A DNA stretch of 6,240 bases from Wenzhouxiangella sp. (GTDB lineage: Bacteria; Pseudomonadota; Gammaproteobacteria; Xanthomonadales; Wenzhouxiangellaceae): the NCBI GenBank assembly GCA_007116585.1, contig SKIE01000216.1:1-6240 (forward strand), written 5' to 3'. The position numbers were made by a program, and so were the translations under genes. Numbering within the stretch: position 1 is the first letter of the stretch; each line of letters opens with the position of its first letter. Below, in pieces: positions 1 through 6,240 of this stretch. A model generated the notes under the pieces. The model worked only from the letters and a program-made list of their open reading frames with translations. It did not search any database and was not told the origin of the DNA.

Positions 1-450
1 CCGGACGGGGTGCTGTTGTCGAATGGCCCCGGCGACCCTGAGCCCTGCGACTACGCCGTTCGCGCCATTGCCGGATTGCTTGAGCGCAGGGTGCCGACCT
101 TTGGCATATGCCTCGGCCATCAGCTGCTGGCGCTGGCAGCCGGTGCGCGCACGGTCAAGATGAAGTTCGGCCATCACGGCGCCAACCACCCGGTCAAGGA
201 CCTGGACAGCGGACAGGTGCTGATCACCAGCCAGAACCACGGATTTGCTGTCGATGAGGGCTCTCTGCCCGAGCATGTGATCCCGACCCACCGTTCGCTG
301 TTTGACGGCACGCTGCAAGGCATTCGCATTCAGGGCAAGCCCGCGATGGGTTTCCAGGGCCACCCGGAAGCCAGCCCCGGCCCGCACGATCTGCGCGGCC
401 TGTTTGGCCGCTTCGTTTCAATGATGGAGGAGGGCCGGGCCAATGCCTAA
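1..450 (+). CDS. carA: Carbamoyl-phosphate synthase small subunit (glutamine amidotransferase), 3' part only
   Basis: This is the C-terminal 149 residues of CarA; the reading frame is already open at base 1, so the 5' end lies outside the window. CarA hydrolyses glutamine, and the ammonia travels through a tunnel to CarB, which makes carbamoyl phosphate for pyrimidines and arginine. The fragment is the class I glutamine amidotransferase domain. It shows LSNGPGDP near its start, the nucleophile-elbow motif GICLGHQ with Cys at fragment residue 37, the stretch [24 protein letters not shown], and the [11 protein letters not shown] motif with His at 121 and Glu at 123. With an offset of 232 these fall on E. 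coli Cys269, His353 and Glu355, so the catalytic triad is complete and the spacing has no net indels. The stop codon (448-450) lies inside the start of carB, which points to translational coupling of the two subunits. Identification is very secure. Confidence 0.98.
   Translation, partial: PDGVLLSNGPGDPEPCDYAVRAIAGLLERRVPTFGICLGHQLLALAAGARTVKMKFGHHGANHPVKDLDSGQVLITSQNHGFAVDEGSLPEHVIPTHRSLFDGTLQGIRIQGKPAMGFQGHPEASPGPHDLRGLFGRFVSMMEEGRANA
426..434 (+). promoter_or_regulatory. Strong Shine-Dalgarno of carB, inside the end of carA
   Basis: The purine run GGAGGAGGG lies 8 nt before the ATG at 443 and within the last codons of carA. It is a near-ideal ribosome binding site. It supports the 443 start for carB, which overlaps the carA stop by 8 nt (ATGCCTAA), and it would help give matched amounts of the two CPSase subunits. 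Confidence 0.8.
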
Positions 451-3400
451 GCGGACCGACATCCAGTCCATTCTCATCATCGGCGCCGGGCCGATTGTCA
501 TCGGCCAGGCCTGCGAGTTCGACTATTCCGGCGTGCAGGCGGTCAAGGCGTTGCGCGAGGAGGGGTATCGGGTCATCCTGGTCAACTCCAACCCGGCCAC
601 GATCATGACCGACCCGGAGACGGCCGATGCGGTCTATATCGAGCCGATCCGCTGGGATATCGTGCGCGAGATCATCGCCAAGGAGCGGCCTGACGCGCTG
701 CTGCCCACCATGGGCGGACAGACGGCGCTGAACTGCGCGCTGGACCTGGACCGGCACGGCGTGCTGGAAGAGTTTGGCGTGCAGATGATCGGCGCCTCCA
801 AGCAGGCCATCGATATGGCCGAGGATCGGGATCTGTTCCGCAAGGCCATGGATGACATCGGCCTGGAGTCGCCTGCGGCCTGGATGGCGCACAGCGTTGA
901 GGAAGCCTGCGAGATTCAGGAGCGGATCGGTTTTCCAATCATTATCCGTCCCTCATTCACTCTGGGCGGCTCCGGCGGCGGAATCGCCTACAACCGCGAG
1001 GAGTTCGTCGAGATCGTCCGGCATGGTCTTGACCTGTCACCGACCAACGAGGTGTTGCTGGACGAATCGCTGCTGGGCTGGAAAGAGTTCGAGCTGGAGG
1101 TGGTGCGCGATTCGGCCGACAACTGCATCATCATCTGCTCGATCGAAAACATCGACCCCATGGGCGTGCACACCGGTGATTCGATCACCGTGGCGCCGGC
1201 GCTGACGCTGACCGACAAGGAATACCAGGAACTGCGCAATGCCGCCATCGCCGTGCTGCGCAAGATCGGCGTGGATACCGGCGGCTCCAACGTCCAGTTC
1301 GCGGTCTGCCCCGACACCGGACGGGTGGTGGTCATCGAGATGAATCCGCGCGTTTCGCGCTCCTCGGCGCTGGCTTCCAAGGCGACCGGTTTTCCGATTG
1401 CCAAGGTCGCGGCCAAACTGGCCGTGGGCTACACGCTGGATGAGCTCAAAAACGAGATCACCGGCGGGGCGACACCGGCCTCATTCGAGCCGACCATCGA
1501 CTATGTGGTCACCAAGATTCCGCGCTTTGCGTTCGAGAAATTCCCGGCCGCCAATGACCGTCTGACCACGCAGATGAAGTCGGTCGGCGAGGCCATGGCG
1601 ATTGGGCGAACCTTCCAGGAATCGCTGCAGAAGGCGCTGCGCTCGCTCGAAACCGGTCTGGTCGGTCTTGACCCGATCGAGTTCGAGGATGACCGCAACG
1701 ACGAACTGATGCTGATCCGCCGCGAGCTGCAGGAAGCCGGTGCCGATCGTCTGCGCTACGTGGCCGAGGCGTTTCGTCGGGGCCTGAGCCTGGATGAAGT
1801 ACACATGCTCTCGCGCATCGACCACTGGTTTCTCGATCAGATCCTGGAACTGGTGCAGGTCGAGAGCCGGACCGCGTCGGCCGGCATTGCCGGGCTGGAC
1901 GCCGAACATTTGCTTGAACTCAAGCGCTATGGCTTTGCCGATGCGCGCATCGCGCAGCTGGTCAAGGTCAGCGAATCCGACGTGCGCAAGCTGCGCGCGC
2001 GGGCCGGTATTCGGCCGGCGTTTCGCCGGGTCGATACCTGTGCCGCCGAGTTTGCCACCACCACGGCCTATCTGTACTCGACCTGGGGCGAGGCCTGTGA
2101 AGCGGCGCCGACGGACAAGCGCAAGATCATGGTGCTGGGCGGCGGGCCCAACCGTATTGGCCAGGGCATCGAGTTCGATTACTGCTGTGTCCACGCAGCG
2201 CTTGCCATGCGCGATCTGGGCTTCGAGACCATCATGGTCAACTGCAACCCGGAGACGGTGTCGACCGACTACGACACTTCTGACCGTCTGTATTTCGAGC
2301 CGCTGACGCTCGAAGACGTGCTCGCCATTGTCGAAACCGAGCAGCCGGAAGGCATCATCATCCAGTTTGGCGGCCAGACCCCGCTGAAGCTGGCGCGCGA
2401 TCTTGAAGCGGCCGGTGCCCCGATCGTGGGCACTACCCCGGACTGCATTGACCTGGCCGAGGACCGCGAACGCTTTCAGCGACTGCTCAATGAGCTGAAC
2501 CTGAAACAGCCGCCGAACCGCACGGCGCGCAACCCTGAAGAGGCCATCGTGCTGGCGCGCGAAATCGGCTACCCGCTGGTGGTGCGGCCGTCCTATGTGC
2601 TCGGCGGGCGGGCCATGGACATCGTCCAGGGTGAGGATGAACTGGCCCGCTACATGCGCGAGGCGGTCAAGGTCTCGAACGACTCGCCGGTGCTGCTGGA
2701 CCGCTTCCTGGATCACGCCATCGAGGTGGACGTGGATGCCGTCTGCGATGGCCAGAACGTCATCATCGGTGGCGTCATGGAACACATCGAGGAGGCCGGG
2801 GTGCACTCGGGTGATTCCTCCTGCAGCCTGCCGCCGTTCTCGCTGTCCGAGGCGGTGATTGCCGAGATTGCCGAACAGACCCGGCAGATGGCCAAGGCGC
2901 TCAACGTGGTTGGCCTGATGAACGTGCAGTTTGCCCTTCAGGGTGATCAGTTGTTCGTGCTTGAAGTCAATCCGCGTGCCTCTCGCACCGTCCCGTTCGT
3001 GGCCAAGGCCACCGGCGTGCCGCTGGCGCGCGTAGCGGCCAAGTGCATGGTCAATGTTTCCCTTGAAAAGCAGGGTATTACGGAAGATCTCGAGAGTAAT
3101 TTCTACTCGATCAAAGAGCCGAAATACCCGTTCATCAAGTTCCAGGGCGTGGACCCGATTCTGGGTCCGGAAATGCGCTCCACCGGCGAGGCCATGGGCG
3201 TGGGTTACTCCTACGGCGCGGCCGTGGCCCGTGCCCAGCAGGCGGTCGAGATTCATGCCGCGGCCTCGGGCCGGGCCTTCTTGAGCGTGCGCGATGCCGA
3301 CAAGGACAGGCTCCTGCCGGTTGCGCAGGAGCTGTCCGAGCGCGGATTTTCACTGGTCGCCACCGAGGGCACCTGGAAGTTCCTGGTTGAAAACGACGTG

Positions 3401-3670
3401 GCTTGTGACTATGTCAATAAGGTCACGCAGGGTCGGCCGCACATTGTCGACCTGATCAAGAACCGGGAAATCGACTACATCGTCAACACCACGGAAGGGC
3501 GTCAGGCCATTGCCGACTCCTTCTCGATCCGGCGCACGGCCCTGCAGCACAAGGTCAATTATTCGACCACCATTGCCGGCGCGCGGGCAACCCTGCGCGC
3601 CCTGGATCACTGGAACGAGCGCGGCGTGCATTCCCTCGCCGAGCTTTACGCGAGCAAGGACAGAACATGA
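443..3670 (+). CDS. carB: Carbamoyl-phosphate synthase large subunit
   Basis: CarB (1075 residues; 1073 in E. coli) makes carbamoyl phosphate from bicarbonate, two ATP and ammonia delivered by CarA. Domain order: carboxyphosphate (ATP-grasp) half about 1-400, oligomerisation domain about 400-555, carbamoyl-phosphate ATP-grasp half about 556-936, and the MGS-like allosteric domain about 937-1075. The two ATP-grasp halves are an ancient duplication, seen in pairs such as [42 protein letters not shown] and [16 protein letters not shown]. Metal ligands Gln285, Glu299 and Asn301 and their counterparts Gln829, Glu841 and Asn843 are in place. The effector-site residues known from E. coli are kept at identical numbers: His781, Glu783, Asp791 and Thr1042 for ornithine; Ser948, Lys954, Thr974, Thr977, Lys993, Asn1015 and Thr1016 for UMP/IMP. 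UMP inhibition and ornithine activation are therefore likely. The two extra residues are in the C-terminal tail. The start is supported by MPKRTDI, the usual N-terminus, and a strong ribosome binding site. The gene overlaps carA by 8 nt and greA by 4 nt. Confidence 0.99.
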   Translation: MPKRTDIQSILIIGAGPIVIGQACEFDYSGVQAVKALREEGYRVILVNSNPATIMTDPETADAVYIEPIRWDIVREIIAKERPDALLPTMGGQTALNCALDLDRHGVLEEFGVQMIGASKQAIDMAEDRDLFRKAMDDIGLESPAAWMAHSVEEACEIQERIGFPIIIRPSFTLGGSGGGIAYNREEFVEIVRHGLDLSPTNEVLLDESLLGWKEFELEVVRDSADNCIIICSIENIDPMGVHTGDSITVAPALTLTDKEYQELRNAAIAVLRKIGVDTGGSNVQFAVCPDTGRVVVIEMNPRVSRSSALASKATGFPIAKVAAKLAVGYTLDELKNEITGGATPASFEPTIDYVVTKIPRFAFEKFPAANDRLTTQMKSVGEAMAIGRTFQESLQKALRSLETGLVGLDPIEFEDDRNDELMLIRRELQEAGADRLRYVAEAFRRGLSLDEVHMLSRIDHWFLDQILELVQVESRTASAGIAGLDAEHLLELKRYGFADARIAQLVKVSESDVRKLRARAGIRPAFRRVDTCAAEFATTTAYLYSTWGEACEAAPTDKRKIMVLGGGPNRIGQGIEFDYCCVHAALAMRDLGFETIMVNCNPETVSTDYDTSDRLYFEPLTLEDVLAIVETEQPEGIIIQFGGQTPLKLARDLEAAGAPIVGTTPDCIDLAEDRERFQRLLNELNLKQPPNRTARNPEEAIVLAREIGYPLVVRPSYVLGGRAMDIVQGEDELARYMREAVKVSNDSPVLLDRFLDHAIEVDVDAVCDGQNVIIGGVMEHIEEAGVHSGDSSCSLPPFSLSEAVIAEIAEQTRQMAKALNVVGLMNVQFALQGDQLFVLEVNPRASRTVPFVAKATGVPLARVAAKCMVNVSLEKQGITEDLESNFYSIKEPKYPFIKFQGVDPILGPEMRSTGEAMGVGYSYGAAVARAQQAVEIHAAASGRAFLSVRDADKDRLLPVAQELSERGFSLVATEGTWKFLVENDVACDYVNKVTQGRPHIVDLIKNREIDYIVNTTEGRQAIADSFSIRRTALQHKVNYSTTIAGARATLRALDHWNERGVHSLAELYASKDRT
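3656..3670 (+). promoter_or_regulatory. greA ribosome binding site and ATGA stop/start overlap with carB
   Basis: AAGGA (3656-3660) precedes the greA ATG (3667) by 6 nt, and the ATG shares ATGA with the carB stop codon. This fixes the greA start and suggests that greA is translated by ribosomes finishing carB as well as by direct initiation. Confidence 0.7.
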
Positions 3671-4149
3671 GCCAGATTCCGATCACGCGCGCGGGCGCCG
3701 AGCGCCTGCGCGCCGAGCTTGACCGTCTCAAAAAAACCGAGCGCCCGGCCGTCATCGAGGCTATCGCCGAGGCCCGGGCCCACGGCGATTTGAAGGAAAA
3801 CGCCGAGTACCATGCCGCCCGCGAGCAGCAGGGTTTCATCGAGGGGCGCATCCAGGAACTGGAGGGCGCGCTGGGCAACGCGCGCGTCATTGATGTGCGC
3901 GAACTCAATGCCGGCACCAAAGTGGTGTTTGGCGCCACCGTGACCCTGCTGGAGGAAGTTGACGGGGCCGAGGAAGTGACCTGGCAGATCGTCGGCGACC
4001 TGGAAGCCGACGTCGGCGAACGGCGCCTGGCCATCAGCGCGCCGCTGGCCCGTGCGCTGATCGGCAAGGAAGAGGGTGATGTGGCCGAGTTTGATGCGCC
4101 CAATGGGCGTCGTGTCTATGAAATCGTCGAGGTTCGCTACGACGGCTGA
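3667..4149 (+). CDS. greA: Transcription elongation factor GreA
   Basis: GreA (160 residues; E. coli 158) enters the secondary channel of RNA polymerase and stimulates cleavage of the backtracked transcript 3' end, which rescues stalled complexes and improves fidelity. The N-terminal antiparallel coiled coil spans about residues 8-75. Its tip carries [17 protein letters not shown], with the acidic pair Asp41 and Glu44 that holds the catalytic metal. The C-terminal FKBP-like domain (about 80-160) includes [21 protein letters not shown] and the typical GreA signature [13 protein letters not shown]. This signature and the DLKENAEY tip favour GreA over GreB. The gene sits 4 nt inside carB and ends 3 nt before the next gene, so it has no room here for a promoter or leader of its own. 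A run of seven A residues (3730-3736) encodes Lys22-Lys23 plus the first base of Thr24; it is the one unusual base-composition feature of the gene. Confidence 0.98.
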   Translation: MSQIPITRAGAERLRAELDRLKKTERPAVIEAIAEARAHGDLKENAEYHAAREQQGFIEGRIQELEGALGNARVIDVRELNAGTKVVFGATVTLLEEVDGAEEVTWQIVGDLEADVGERRLAISAPLARALIGKEEGDVAEFDAPNGRRVYEIVEVRYDG

Positions 4150-4152
4150 TCG

Positions 4153-5076
4153 ATGGTCATCGTCGCCCTCGCCGAGCTTGACGAACTGCTTGCCGGCCGG
4201 CCGCCGCTGCCGCCGCGTCTCGGGGCCCTGCTGGCAAGAGCCGAGCAGCGGCCTCTGAACCCGGCCTGCTGGCTGTCTGAACTGGTCACCGGCCGCGCGG
4301 TTCCGACTGCCCCGCTGACGCGCCTGATTGACGCCCCGAACGACTGCGCCGGCACCTGGCTGCGGGCCGATCCCGTCATGCTTCGGCCGGATCTGAACGC
4401 GGTCTGGATTGCGCCGGGCGGGAGCCTGGCGCCCGAAGGCGAGGTGGCGCAGGCTCTGGTCGACTGCATCGCGGACGAGGGACAGGATTTCGATCTGCCG
4501 CATCCCGAGCGCGGCTATCTGCGCCTTGAGCATTTGCCCGAGAGCCGTTTCGTGCCGCCGGGCGAGGTGCGCGGGGAGAGCCTGGACTACGTGCTGCCCA
4601 CCGGCCCGGATCAGCAGCGCTGGCGTCGGCTGCTCAACGAATGCCAGGTGCTGCTGCATCAATACCGCGAACGAGACGACGGGCCGTCTCCGGGGAGCTT
4701 GTGGTTCTGGGGTGCCGGACAACTGCCGTCGGCAGCAACCATCCGGCCCCGGATCCGGCGGCTTGTCGGCAGCGATCCGGTGTTAAACGGGCTGGCCGCC
4801 TGGCTGAAGCTGGATCAGACCGAGCCCGATGCAGGCCAACAAACTGCTGTCGATGATCTTCTGTTGGAATGGACGGTGGATCGCAGCCTGGATGACGCCG
4901 CCAACCTGGCCCGGCTGGAGGACTGGCTGGGTCCGCTCTGGCAGCGGCTCAGACTGGGCCGGCTGGATGCGATTGAACTGGCCGGCCCGCGCCGGGCCTG
5001 GCGCCTGACGCCGGGTGCAGCCTGGCGTGTCTGGCAGCGGCCCCTGAAAACGCCGGTCTTGCAGCGACCGGCATGA
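4153..5076 (+). CDS. RpfE-type / COG4255-like conserved protein, distantly phosphoglycerate-mutase-like; function unknown
   Basis: This is a 307-residue, probably cytosolic protein with no signal peptide or membrane segment. I recognise it, with moderate confidence and from memory, as the family found between greA and recJ in xanthomonads. It is called RpfE there, and elsewhere 'regulatory protein RpfE type' or 'phosphoglycerate mutase'. It is unrelated to actinobacterial resuscitation factors. Conserved-looking blocks are TWLRADPVMLRPDLNAVWI (68-86), LPHPERGYLRL (115-125), SLDYVLPTGPDQQRWRRLLNE (143-163) and SLWFWGAGQLPS (182-193). The last resembles the N-x-W-x-WG-x-G-x-x-P segment of archaeal-type cofactor-independent phosphoglycerate mutases. 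I see no N-terminal DG-type metal and nucleophile motif and no C-terminal DH metal site, so mutase activity is doubtful. The protein has 13 tryptophans, with six in residues 240-294. The start follows the greA stop by 3 nt without a good Shine-Dalgarno, which suggests reinitiation; the next in-frame ATG would remove 75 residues. The stop overlaps recJ by 4 nt. The reading frame is secure, the function is not. Confidence 0.88.
   Translation: MVIVALAELDELLAGRPPLPPRLGALLARAEQRPLNPACWLSELVTGRAVPTAPLTRLIDAPNDCAGTWLRADPVMLRPDLNAVWIAPGGSLAPEGEVAQALVDCIADEGQDFDLPHPERGYLRLEHLPESRFVPPGEVRGESLDYVLPTGPDQQRWRRLLNECQVLLHQYRERDDGPSPGSLWFWGAGQLPSAATIRPRIRRLVGSDPVLNGLAAWLKLDQTEPDAGQQTAVDDLLLEWTVDRSLDDAANLARLEDWLGPLWQRLRLGRLDAIELAGPRRAWRLTPGAAWRVWQRPLKTPVLQRPA
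5073..5076 (+). other. ATGA stop/start overlap of the RpfE-type gene and recJ
   Basis: The TGA of the upstream gene (5074-5076) and the ATG of recJ (5073-5075) share three bases. No purine-rich ribosome binding site is visible at the normal distance upstream; the preceding bases are CTTGCAGCGACCGGC. RecJ synthesis probably depends on ribosomes terminating on the upstream gene. The coupling is inference. Confidence 0.6.
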
Positions 5077-6240
5077 TCCGCGCGGTCGATATTCGCCGTC
5101 GCAAGGTGGGCGCTGTTGCGCTGGACGGCATCCATCCGGTCCTGGCCCGGGTGCTGGCCGGGCGCGGACAGAAAAGGCCGCCGGACTATTCGCTGAAAGG
5201 GCTGCTGCCGCCGACGCTGCTGGGGCTCGACCGGGCGGCCGAGATTCTGGCCGAGGCAATTGTCAACCGTCAGCAGATTCTGGTTGTAGGCGATTTCGAC
5301 GCTGATGGCGCGACCGGCACGGCGCTGGCCGTCCGTGCCCTGACGGCCCTGGGGGCGCGCGACGTGCGCTGGATGGTGCCGGATCGGTTCCGGCACGGCT
5401 ATGGTTTGAGCGCCAGCCTGGTGGCCGAAATTGCCCAGCCCCTGCCGGACGTGCTGGTGACGGTCGATCAGGGCGTGAGTTCGCTGGAAGGTGTGGCGTC
5501 AGCGCGGGCACTGGGCATGCGGGTGGTCGTGACAGATCATCATCTGCCCGGGCCGGAACTGCCGGCGGCCGATGCGATCGTCAATCCGAATCTCCCGGGC
5601 GAGGGCTTTGGTTCAAAGGCGCTGGCGGGGGTCGGCGTGATGTTCTACACCGCGCTGGCGGTGCGCGCCCGCCTGCGCGAGCTGGGTGTCTTCGACCAGC
5701 GCCAGGCACCGCGTCTGGACGCGTTGCTGGACCTGGTTGCCCTGGGCACGGTGGCTGATCTGGTGCCGCTGGACGAGAACAACCGGCGGCTGGTGCACCA
5801 GGGCCTGGCCCGGATGCGCGCCGGGCGCTGCAGCCACGGCGTGCGCGCCCTGCTGGAGGTGGCCGGTCGTAATTTGCGCCACGTGCAGGCGGCCGACATG
5901 GGCTTTGCCGCCGGGCCGCGCCTGAACGCCGCCGGACGGCTGGATGACATGGGCATTGGCATCCGCTGTCTGCTGGCCGATTCGGAACGCGCCGCGCGTG
6001 ACCTGGCGACCGAGCTGGATGCGCTTAACAGTCAGCGCAAGGCGATTCAGGCCGATATGCAGAAGCTGGCTGAAGAGCGGGCGGATCAGGCTGCCGTGGC
6101 GCTGGATGGCTCAGTCCAGGGTTTATGCGTGTTCGAACCGGACTGGCACCAGGGCGTGGTTGGCCTGGTGGCCGGACGTCTGATGGAGCGTCTCCAGCGC
6201 CCGGTCATTGCCTTCGCCCCGGCCGAGTCCGGCAGCGCCG
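5073..6240 (+). CDS. recJ: Single-stranded-DNA-specific exonuclease RecJ, 5' part only
   Basis: The open frame runs from ATG 5073 to the window end (389 codons plus one base; E. coli RecJ is 577 residues), so about one third is missing. RecJ degrades single-stranded DNA 5' to 3' in RecF-pathway recombination, mismatch repair and processing of stalled forks. The N-terminal segment VDIRRRKV matches the start of other RecJ proteins and supports this ATG. The DHH domain shows VGDFDADGATG (72-82) with Asp74, Asp76 and Asp78 as metal ligands, VTVDQG (129-134) with Asp132, the name-giving Asp155-His156-His157 in VTDHHLPG, LAGVGV (184-189), GTVADLVPLD (225-234) and GPRLNAAGRLDD (281-292). The DHHA1 domain begins near residue 345, with DWHQGVVG at 357-364; the OB-fold domain is outside the window. 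Gln133 replaces the Asn seen in E. coli. The ATG overlaps the previous stop as ATGA and has no clear ribosome binding site, so coupling to the upstream gene is likely. Confidence 0.97.
   Translation, partial: MIRAVDIRRRKVGAVALDGIHPVLARVLAGRGQKRPPDYSLKGLLPPTLLGLDRAAEILAEAIVNRQQILVVGDFDADGATGTALAVRALTALGARDVRWMVPDRFRHGYGLSASLVAEIAQPLPDVLVTVDQGVSSLEGVASARALGMRVVVTDHHLPGPELPAADAIVNPNLPGEGFGSKALAGVGVMFYTALAVRARLRELGVFDQRQAPRLDALLDLVALGTVADLVPLDENNRRLVHQGLARMRAGRCSHGVRALLEVAGRNLRHVQAADMGFAAGPRLNAAGRLDDMGIGIRCLLADSERAARDLATELDALNSQRKAIQADMQKLAEERADQAAVALDGSVQGLCVFEPDWHQGVVGLVAGRLMERLQRPVIAFAPAESGSA

Noticed and set aside
224..892. 222-codon open frame on the - strand over the carA/carB junction
   Set aside because: It is antisense to two strongly conserved genes. 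The translation is Arg/Gly/His-rich without domain features, and there is no sign of independent constraint.
1481..3256. Long open frame (591 codons) on the - strand opposite carB
   Set aside because: It lies wholly inside carB, which is conserved residue by residue. Its translation is rich in His, Arg and Gln with no recognisable motif, as expected from the complement of GC-rich codons that rarely yield stops.
443..3670. Repeated motifs between the two halves of carB as a possible recent duplication
   Set aside because: The similarity is at the protein level only and reflects the ancient internal duplication shared by all CarB proteins. I see no long DNA-level repeat.
4138..4165. Possible hairpin around the greA stop and next start (CGAC ... 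GTCG)
   Set aside because: Only about four base pairs form, there is no following T-tract, and the arms fall inside coding sequence. It supports neither a terminator nor a regulatory element.
3646..4722. 358-codon open frame on the - strand across greA and the start of the RpfE-type gene
   Set aside because: It crosses two genes coded on the + strand, has a low-complexity Arg/Gln/Ala/Gly-rich composition and resembles no protein family. It is a GC-driven shadow frame.
4815..5396. 193-codon open frame on the - strand across the RpfE-type/recJ junction
   Set aside because: It overlaps two coupled + strand genes, one of them recJ with intact motifs. The translation is Arg/Gln/Ala-rich and matches nothing.

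Overview
The window is one stretch of densely packed housekeeping genes, all on the + strand, from a GC-rich bacterium. The organism is most likely a gammaproteobacterium. CarA, CarB, GreA and RecJ all match the Escherichia coli proteins closely by recalled sequence. The order carA-carB-greA is widespread in gammaproteobacteria. The continuation through an RpfE-type gene into recJ is, from memory, the arrangement of Xanthomonas/Xylella and relatives, so a xanthomonad-like or neighbouring GC-rich lineage is my best guess. That placement is inference, not proof.

Layout: the 3' end of carA (1-450, 5' end outside the window); complete carB (443-3670); complete greA (3667-4149); a complete gene for an RpfE-type/COG4255-like protein of unknown biochemical role (4153-5076); and the 5' two thirds of recJ (5073-6240, running off the end). 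Adjacent genes overlap by 8, 4 and 4 nt, or are separated by only 3 nt (greA to the RpfE-type gene). No intergenic stretch can hold a promoter, terminator or RNA gene. The window therefore looks like the inside of a single polycistronic unit whose promoter lies upstream of carA and whose end lies beyond recJ.

How the genes work together: CarA and CarB form carbamoyl-phosphate synthetase, which feeds pyrimidine and arginine synthesis. GreA rescues backtracked RNA polymerase. RecJ is a 5'-3' single-strand DNA exonuclease used in recombination and repair. The RpfE-type protein is the only one without a firm function. Every catalytic or ligand residue that I checked in CarA, CarB, GreA and RecJ is present, and in CarA, CarB and GreA these residues keep E. 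coli numbering exactly. I see no mobile element, CRISPR array, tRNA or rRNA, or recently transferred DNA. I found no convincing new system. The most interesting item is the RpfE-type protein, which may be a degenerate relative of phosphoglycerate-mutase-like enzymes.
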